The notes below the pieces were generated by a model, which worked only from the letters and a program-made list of their open reading frames with translations, was not told the origin of the DNA and did no database searches. This document shows, piece by piece, positions 56,781 to 64,000 of a stretch of 64,000 nucleotides of DNA. Source of the DNA: Acanthococcus lagerstroemiae (Eukaryota; Arthropoda; Insecta; Hemiptera; Eriococcidae); the NCBI GenBank assembly GCA_031841125.1, contig CM063113.1, positions 39,338,197 through 39,402,196 on the forward strand. The letters run 5' to 3'. The position numbers and the translations under genes are program-made. The first letter of the stretch is position 1. Each line of letters opens with the position of its first letter.

Positions 56781-57018
56781 AAAAATTTGAAAATTACTAA
56801 TTTTTACCACTCAGATCGTTGAAAGACCCAAAAATTTTCACTCGCTCCGCTTGCAACTATATACTTACCTATGAGACCCTTTTTTTTTCCAAACTTATAA
56901 AATTATGAGTAATCCCTCATCCCCTTCAAGATTTTTCTGTTACGCTACTGCTTAGACCCACTTAGTTAGTTTTTGAGTTTTTGAAGTCGAAGTGCCTATT
57001 ACTTGACAGACAGGTAAT

Positions 57019-57236
57019 CAGAAACATACCGATATGGAGGGGGAAGAGGAGCCCTCTGTAGGAAATTTATTAATTTACCATTTCAGTTAGCCAAAGTAGG
57101 GAAATTTCGGTAGAGTTGGGAAATCCAAGAAGTCAAAAGCTTTTTTTTTTTTGCTTTGATATTTGGGAATTTTGAGTTGAATCAATTGAGACGTTCACCC
57201 CCCCCCCCCCCAAGGAAAAGCTTTCCGGTTCGTCTA
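57019..57236. mobile_element. MITE of the CAGGGACGTAC family, copy 5, with perfect target duplication
   Basis: CAGAAACATACCGATA at the left and CCGGTTCGTCTA at the right are degenerate family ends. CAGGTAAT is found exactly at 57011-57018 and 57237-57244. The interior words TTTGATATTTGGGAATTTTGA and CCAAGAAGTCAAAAGC match the 29305 copy. At 218 bp it has a small internal deletion. Confidence 0.9.
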
Positions 57237-57244
57237 CAGGTAAT

Positions 57245-59521
57245 AGCCTGAGACTTCAAACTCCATTAGATAAAGTTAACGGATCCTTCATTTTACTAGA
57301 GCATGCTCAGACTTTCGACTCTCAATCTAAAGGAAATAGAAATGAAATTACAAAAGACTTTATTCTTCCGCATCGAAACTCAATACCGAAAAGGCAAATA
57401 TCATTTTCTCGAAAATGTTTAGCAGTCAATAAAATTTCGCCGACTGTTTAAGATTTGTTGGAAAAAATTGTAAAAATGTTTTGAAAAATGATAAAACACG
57501 TTATTTTAAAACTTTTTGGTTCGTAAGAGAAGGCGAGGTTAGGGGAGGGGGTAAAGAAAAGGGAAATGAAAAAAAGACAATCATGATGAAAAACGTTAAT
57601 TTTTCAACTTTCTACCGTGGCCTGGAGTGGGAGGGAGTATTTAACTTGCGATTGGTACGGTTATGGCTTGGAAAACTGATTTTCCCAGTAGCCTGTCTGA
57701 TCTTACTCCGCTCCTGAATCAGTATTAATTGAGGCAGGCCTGTAGCTAAGGGTGGCCAGGGGGCATTGCCCCCCTGGCTATCGGCTTTGCCCCGGCAAGA
57801 ATCCGCCGACTGTTTATTTCAGTATCTTAGTAAATAACATTTCAAAAAAGCTTTGCATTTATTAAATTCAATACGAAACATCGTCTTTATATTTATCGAC
57901 ATTAATGACTGCCCTTCTGAAAGTTCAATTGCACCCTCTGAAAAAATTTCTGACTACAGGCCTGAATTGAAGGTTGCTGCAGTATTTTCAAAACTGAAAA
58001 GCCGGTTGAGGAAAATGTGTGGTCCACTGAGGATACTAAGTCACTATATATTATTGTTCTTAATGCGCGAAAGACAGAATGACGACGCGGTATCGAAAAA
58101 GAAGAAGAGGTGAAAAAAAGAAGTAACACATTTTTTCTCTCTCTCCCTCTGTTAAACTATCCCATGTTCGGGCTCCACGCTAATCGAAAAAAAAATCCGA
58201 CATTTCATTAGCTTTTGTTGGAAACTAATGCCAACCGGGAAAGCGGGAGAAAGAAAAAAAAAAGATCAACGTTGAAAAATTTAAAGGGGACCCGGTTTTC
58301 CAATCTGTAAACGTTTGTTCGTTTGGCAGCTGCCCTTAACAAATTACGTCGTTTTCACCAGCCGAAGAAAATTAACTGCCTGCGAAATTGTAGCCAGGTC
58401 GGCGTTTCCAATCATCAAGTGCTGTAGCGTACAGCCCAGCGTCCTAACCAGAGAGCTGGAAGGAAAACATGAGAGGAGGGGGAGCAGTTCTAAAATCTGA
58501 TGGCTGGCTCTTTTTTTATGTTTTATGCTTACGTCCTATCGGAAATACAATCCTAATTAGGGTGAGGAAGAGGGGCAGGTATTAACCGAGGGGTAAATTT
58601 GAAATTTTAGGACCAGCGGAGGATAACCTTATTCTGCAACGATACACTGTAGTTGGCTTATGTAAGCAGCTATGACAGGGAAGGCAAGACAGTAAAAAAT
58701 GGAAAATATTTCATAAGGGAGGCCACATATTATGTACATATAGACTTGCATAAGGATCCAGATAAACCTAGAGAAACTGGGAGAGCGCTTGAGGAACTTT
58801 CCGATGATGATGCTCCCCCAAGTAGCTTCCTCCCGGACATCCGAATGGGGAGCTTTTTACATCCGAAAATATTATATACGTGTTGGAACGCCATCATCAG
58901 TAATTAATATTCGGAAAAGCTACATTTCCTGGAAAGTGATAGTATTGTAGTTTTCCCTTGCTTTCAACAGGATTTATCTGTCGGAGTTAGGTATTTCTAA
59001 AAATCCATTTCTGTGAGTCTGTTGTAGGCTTGTAAAGCTAAATCTAGTCAGTTTTGCAGTTATGTGGCGAGTACTCGTGTGCCTACCACCCGCTTCAATT
59101 GTGACGATAATTGAAAGTTTTTTTACAAAAGAAAATCAGCCTTCTCTTTTTTCGATTTGATGGAAAATGGACGTCCAGCATACTTACCTGGCATACCGAC
59201 CGTTTCATGTGAGCGATCTCTCATTCTTGGGTTTCTTCCCCGTCTCCTTTTACTTCAGTATGGCGGGCAGAGAGTTTTGAAATGGATTGCTAATTGGGAC
59301 GCAGTTATAAGCAAAAAAGACTTTCGCGACAAAATCTGTTTTCTGAGAAAACGTAACATTAAAAGCCAATGAATAATGCCGGTTCACGGACGTAGTGTTT
59401 ACTATGATAAGCTTTTTTTTTAACGTGGGTACGCATTTTTGTATCAGGGGCCCAATTTTGAAAAATTCTACTTTTTACGCTCTTTCCAACGATACTATAA
59501 TAATTAATTTTGTCAACAAAT
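57245..59521. other. Unassigned stretch with one hAT-like terminus
   Basis: CTGTAGCTAAGGGTGGCCAGGG near 57747, followed by CATTGCCCCCCTGGC, looks like a MITE end with no clear partner. Frames at 57481, 57853, 58653 and 59157 show no similarity I recognise. The 84-codon frame at 58653-58907 has balanced protein-like composition but no start context or motif to support it. Confidence 0.3.
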
Positions 59522-62500
59522 GTCGCGTACAGTGGCGTAGCCACGGGGGTGTCTGGGGGTCTGAACACCCCCCCTGGCACCAGCCGAAAATATTTTTTTT
59601 TTAAATACCTGTCATGTAAACGTGAAAAATTTTGTTTTTTTGATGAACATGCAACTCTGCGACTGTGTCCATATCTCCATGCATACGTATTCGGTTTTTT
59701 GTTATCTCACATTTTTGTGGCGCCTATACGCGACGAGGCAGGAGACAGCAATCGACTTGTCATAGCACGGAACTGTTGAATTGCCTCGTTGCCTCCTTAA
59801 TACGACAAATCTTCGATGATTTGCATTTCTTCGATCAGTTAGGTGCTTTAAGTATGCGCGTGTGAATAAAAGTGTGCGTTTATTTCATTTATTTTGCATT
59901 GTAACGAGTTATTAATAACTACTTTGTGAAAGTTTGTGGTATTGCAAATTTGCGATCAAGAATCAATGAAAAATGGATAAATTTATAACGAAAAAACGAA
60001 GATTATCGGCTCCAGGTACTTCAGAAACAAAATCATCCGAACAATCAAATGTATTTTCAGCGCCCCCAGCAGTAGATTCAGCCTCTCTTCAAGTCGTTCG
60101 AGAATTTCAACCAGATAATGGAACTGAGACTGACGCACTTTCTAATGATATAAGTTATTTTTTGAATAAAAATGTCAAAGATGTAGATAAAGTCGAAATT
60201 TTCAAAACGTATGGGTTCCTCCGCGAGATTTTGCATTTCCAGTCGTACCTGTAAAAGGACGGAATTTGAAATTTCAATATAACTGGCTGGAGTGATTTAA
60301 ATGGCTGGCGTATTCCAAAGCAAAAAGAACGGTGCTTTCTGTAAATTTTGCGTGATATTTTCGAAGAAAGAAGCCGGAAAAGGTAATTACGAATTAATAG
60401 ACCTGTGTATTTATGAATTATTATTATTACGTTTTGTTAAATAAGCCATTTTTGTTTTATTTATAGGCGATCAAAAATTAGGTACTCTCTGCACTAAGGA
60501 ACTTCAAAATTGGAAAGATGCCATTGAACTTTGTAAGAATCATGAAAAGAACGTCTATCATAAAAACTGCATTCAAGATTTTGAAAATTTACAACTGATC
60601 AGGGAACGTAAAACTGCTTCAGTAGTAGTTCTCGGAGATACTGCCAAACGTGCTAAAATAGAGGAGAATCGTAAGTTAATGTTCCCCGTTATAAAGTGTG
60701 TTCTGCTTTGCGGTAGACAAGGAATACCACTAAGAGGACATCATGAAAGGTCAGGTTCTTTAGTTCTTAGTGATTCTGTACAAAGTGAAGGAAATTTCAC
60801 TGCTATTTTAAGATTTGGATTAAGTATTGCAGAACAAGATGAACTACGTAGCATTCGTGAAAAATGTGCAAAAAATGCTACATATACTAGTCCTGATATT
60901 CAAAATGAAATTTTAACAATTTGTGGTAACCTGATTTTGAGAAAAATTACTGGTGAAGTTCGCAAATCAAAATATTTTGCTATATGTATTGGCGGACGAA
61001 ACAACTGATGTCAGTAAAGTGGAGCAATTTTCTTTGTGCATTCGTTATGTTGATGATGAAAAACGTGAAATTGTGGAAAGATTTTTGGAATTTGTACCTT
61101 TGAACAGTACAACTGGCGTAAATATGGCTAACGTAATTTTAAATAAGCTAAATGAAATGGAAATAGAAACCGAATATATGAGAGGGCAAGGATATGACGA
61201 GGCTGCTTCTATGAGCGGTAAATTCAATGGCGTTCAAGCTATAATTAAAAGACAAATAAATTCTGCGATTTATGTTCATTGTTCTAATCATTGTTTAAAT
61301 TTGGCTTTATCCACGGCAAGTGACCTCCCTTCAATTAAAAACACAACCGGTACTGTCGAATCTGTTTATGATTTTTTTAATACACCTATAGGCAAACTTG
61401 TCTCAAAAAGCATATTGATGAAGCAGTGAAGAATAAAAAATTGGTACAACATAACCCTACTCGGTGGATTGAGCGTCAAACATCCATTACAGTATTCATG
61501 GATTTGCAGTTGAGCATTATTTCAGCATTAGAAGAAATTTCGCAATAGGATGATCGCAAAACATCTGCGTCAGCACAGCAGTTATTAACTGCAATACGAG
61601 GAAGCGAATTTAATATAACATTGCGAATTTTGAATGCAATTCTGGTATACACGTTGCCACTCAGTTCATTTTTACAAAAAGAAAATATTGATTTAGCTGC
61701 AGCCGTTCAAAATGCTGAAAATGTTGTGACGCAGTTACGATCTATTCGAAGTAAAATAGATGAAAAATTTAATGCACTTTTTGCTGAGATGGAAAGGGTC
61801 CATGAAACTATTGGTTTCGATATAGACAAATTACCCCGACTTTGTGGAAGACAAACTAATAGGGGTAATGCAGGGGCAAGTCAAATAACTCCACAAACGT
61901 ACTATCGTATTAACGTTTTCATTCCGTTTCTGGATACAGTTATAACACAGATCGAAGAAAAATTCACTACACATAAAAATATTTTCAAAATGTTTCACAT
62001 GTTGATATCGACGAAAAAAAAATTTTTATCACAAGAAGAAGAAGTGGCTGCCTTGGAAGAATTGATAGAAATGTATAAAGATGACTTGGGAAGTTCTGAC
62101 GAAGTGAAAGCAGAAATTGAATTATGGCGAGTGCTATTAAGCAAAATGTATAGAGCTGCGGACACAAAAATAATAAAGGTGACGGAATTATTGGAACGAT
62201 GTAATGCTGATTTGTATCCAAATGTATACAAGTTACTAAAGATTTTCTGCTGTCTACCAATTTCAAACGCCTACACAGAAAGAAGTTTTAGCTCGTTGAA
62301 ACGTTTAAAAACGTATCTAAGAAATAGTATGAGCGAGCAAAGATTGAATGGATTGGCACATCTTAATATACATACGGATATTAAAATCACGCCGGAGGAG
62401 GTACTAGAAGAATTTTGTAGAAAAACACGGAGATTAGATTTTAAATTTTAAATTTAGTTTGTTACATAAATACATATTATTGCTTTAAAAAAAAATCAAA

Positions 62501-62719
62501 TTATAATTTTTCGATTAGATTAAAAATTTTTAATTTAGTTAAGTACTTATGAATTTTTTCTTTGAAAAAATATAAAATTATTACTTTAAAATTTTTTTTC
62601 GAATTGTACTTCATACCCCCCCCCCCGCCTACTCGATATCATGTTATTAGCGAATAATTTTTTGTTTGAACTGAACCCCCCCTTCATACCAAGTCTGGCT
62701 ACGCCACTATGGTCGCGTA
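59522..62719 (+). mobile_element. Full-length hAT transposon with perfect 8-bp target duplication
   Basis: The element spans 59530-62711 (3182 bp). The ends are CAGTGGCGTAGCCA at the left and TGGCTACGCCACTATG at the right, inverted with a 2-base difference at the outer tip. GTCGCGTA is present exactly at 59522-59529 and 62712-62719. C runs lie just inside both ends. The perfect target duplication suggests a fairly recent insertion, while the transposase inside is disabled. Confidence 0.95.
59973..62451 (+). pseudogene. hAT transposase (ZMYM1-like / DUF4371 type), multiply broken
   Basis: Opens at 59973 with MDKFITKKRR. The first frame is lost near 60225; the natural reading continues as VVPVKGRNLKFQYNWLE to a TGA near 60297, then in another frame GAFCKFCVIF (TTF-type zinc finger). 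A GT-AG intron fits 60378-60470. Exon 2 runs to about 60985, where a shift joins the catalytic region: LADETTDVSKVEQF (first Asp), GYDEAASMSGKFNGVQ (second Asp), CSNHCLNLAL. Another shift lies near 61425, RW follows near 61475, and a TAG is near 61546 where Trp is usual. The last 276 codons (61621-62451) are intact and end in the hAT dimerisation motif ERSFSSLKRLKTYLRNSMS. It resembles the transposases often annotated as zinc finger MYM-type protein 1-like. At least three frameshifts and two stops make it inactive. Confidence 0.88.
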
Positions 62720-64000
62720 AGTCCCTTTTGCTGAACAACGTCCAATTGTGGTAGAACTCTACGCTATGGCTATCGATATGAATGGAGTTTGCGATCGAGT
62801 TCGGTGTAACCTACGTGTGTAGATACCGGGCAGGATACGCGGAAATTGTGTTTTGGTGTTCAGCGATGGGTACAGCTCACTATACTTTCACGTATTGTGT
62901 ATGGTGCATGTATCGACATCGACTCGACTGTCGGTTCGCGCTAACGCCGCCCCACTACAGATAAGTTCGCTGATTGTTTACCGTGTTCCGCGAATCAAAT
63001 TCATTTTATTGCTTACTATCAAAAGCTCGGTTCGCTTCAATGTAAACACGGTACCTTTAGCCTCTGGCACGCATTTCCTACGACACGATTTCGATTTATT
63101 ACGCTTAAACGCTCTTTGATGGTGATTCGGCGTACGGTAAAGACAGCAAGGGGGGATGGGACCGGAGTAAGCAGGCACTAAACGGGTATTTGTTTTATTG
63201 TACAACGATTTCTATATTCCGTGTGTACCGACAATGGAAATCAAAAGAGCAGCACAGTAAATAAAGGTACTTAATGGTAAATAACGAGATAGACATGCAG
63301 CGTGTTCGCTTTTAATATCGAGATATATTTTGAATTCTGGTTCCAGTCTATGAGAAAGGGTTCGTTTTCATGCGAAGAACACTCGAGTAGGTACATCGAC
63401 CGTAACTTGCGAAAGATTTGTTTAGCTTGCGATGTATCGTGCGGCGCACGTCAGTGGCTGCGGCGAACTCGCTAACGTTCATTTTCGGCAATCGGCGGTC
63501 GGCTTCTTGATCGATCATCTTCGGACCGAAAGAGCCGAAATTAAAAACCATTAATCGCGTACCCGGTCGACCAAATTTATCTTTCAAAGGAAGGAAAAAA
63601 TTTCGAAGAATTACAACGCTGGCGCGAATAAAGAAATATTTGTATTCGAAAATACGCTATTTTCCTCGGAAAGCTCTTTCTTTTTCAAAAGCACTTTAGA
63701 GCGTGGATTAGGGAGTGGAAAATTCAGCGGAGCTGTGGAAGAGGAAAGCAAATGAAAAAAGAGAGCAGCGAGAAAGACGAAGATACGGCGAGCGGGAAAC
63801 AGACGAAAGAGTAAAAACGAAAAGGAAACTGATTTGTTTTGCGCTCCAACGAGTTACACTCTTTTGTTTCCAAACAAAAAGTAATCATAATTTAAGCCAT
63901 TGTCGGTGTCCCCGCTTCGTCCTCGAATTCGTCGATGTATCCGTCCTTTTTTTCCCCTTTTCCTCGTAAAACTCTCCGCGCCGCTCCTTTTCGTAGTCAA
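62720..64000. other. Unassigned GC-richer unique block to the window end
   Basis: From about 62760 the sequence has raised GC and CpG, lacks the MITE and repeat words seen elsewhere, and contains several short frames on both strands without recognisable similarity. It may be regulatory or untranslated DNA of a gene beyond the window. Confidence 0.3.

Noticed and set aside
58653..58907. 84-codon frame with protein-like composition
   Set aside because: No domain recognised, no neighbouring exons, no conserved start; kept only as a note in the spacer entry.
63348..63969. Frames at the window end as exons
   Set aside because: No domain, and no consistent splice sites could be tied to them; the region is left as an unassigned GC-rich block.

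Overview
This window looks like arthropod nuclear DNA, most probably insect. It is AT-rich, contains one recognisable host protein gene, and is otherwise about 60 kb of densely nested transposon remnants. The host gene is a FoxD-class forkhead transcription factor without introns, at 760-1863 on the plus strand. I cannot place the species from sequence alone; the repeat mix (hAT, mariner, Tigger/pogo, LINE, a serine-tRNA SINE) would fit a repeat-rich insect such as a hemipteran, but that is only an impression.

Layout. 1-2450: FoxD with a GC-rich, CpG-rich 5' flank and an AT-rich 3' flank. 2.6-16.4 kb: small inverted-repeat elements, two LINE 3' tails, a broken Ty3/gypsy-type integrase region with an inverted second fragment beside it, and a pogo-type zinc-knuckle remnant. 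17.9 kb: a complete tRNA-Ser-derived SINE with a 12-bp target duplication. 19.2-19.8 kb: an internally deleted mariner. 20.0-23.1 kb: three diverged tandem copies of a small spliced cassette with a psq-like helix-turn-helix exon; the third copy is split by a transposon and a SINE. 24.9-28.4 kb: a 3.5-kb foldback element. 28.5-29.7 kb: a hAT-type element with a 247-bp MITE inside it. 31-45 kb: many MITEs, a Tigger-like N-terminal domain, and LINE reverse-transcriptase fragments, one split by a MITE. 45.6-46.5 kb: a second tandemly duplicated exon-like cassette. 48.8-50.7 kb: a 1.9-kb non-coding element with 36-bp terminal inverted repeats and repeated subterminal motifs. 51-59 kb: more repeats and unassigned unique blocks. 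59.5-62.7 kb: a full-length hAT element with a perfect 8-bp target duplication and a frameshifted transposase.

No intact transposase, tRNA, rRNA or CRISPR was seen. Several MITEs share termini with longer elements here: the 32.07-kb MITE matches the 59.5-kb hAT, and five copies of one MITE family lie at 29.3, 33.3, 38.1, 49.5 and 57.0 kb. The nesting gives a relative insertion order. The features most worth follow-up are the two tandem exon-cassette arrays (20.0-23.1 and 45.6-46.5 kb) and the unclassified long-TIR element at 48.8-50.7 kb.
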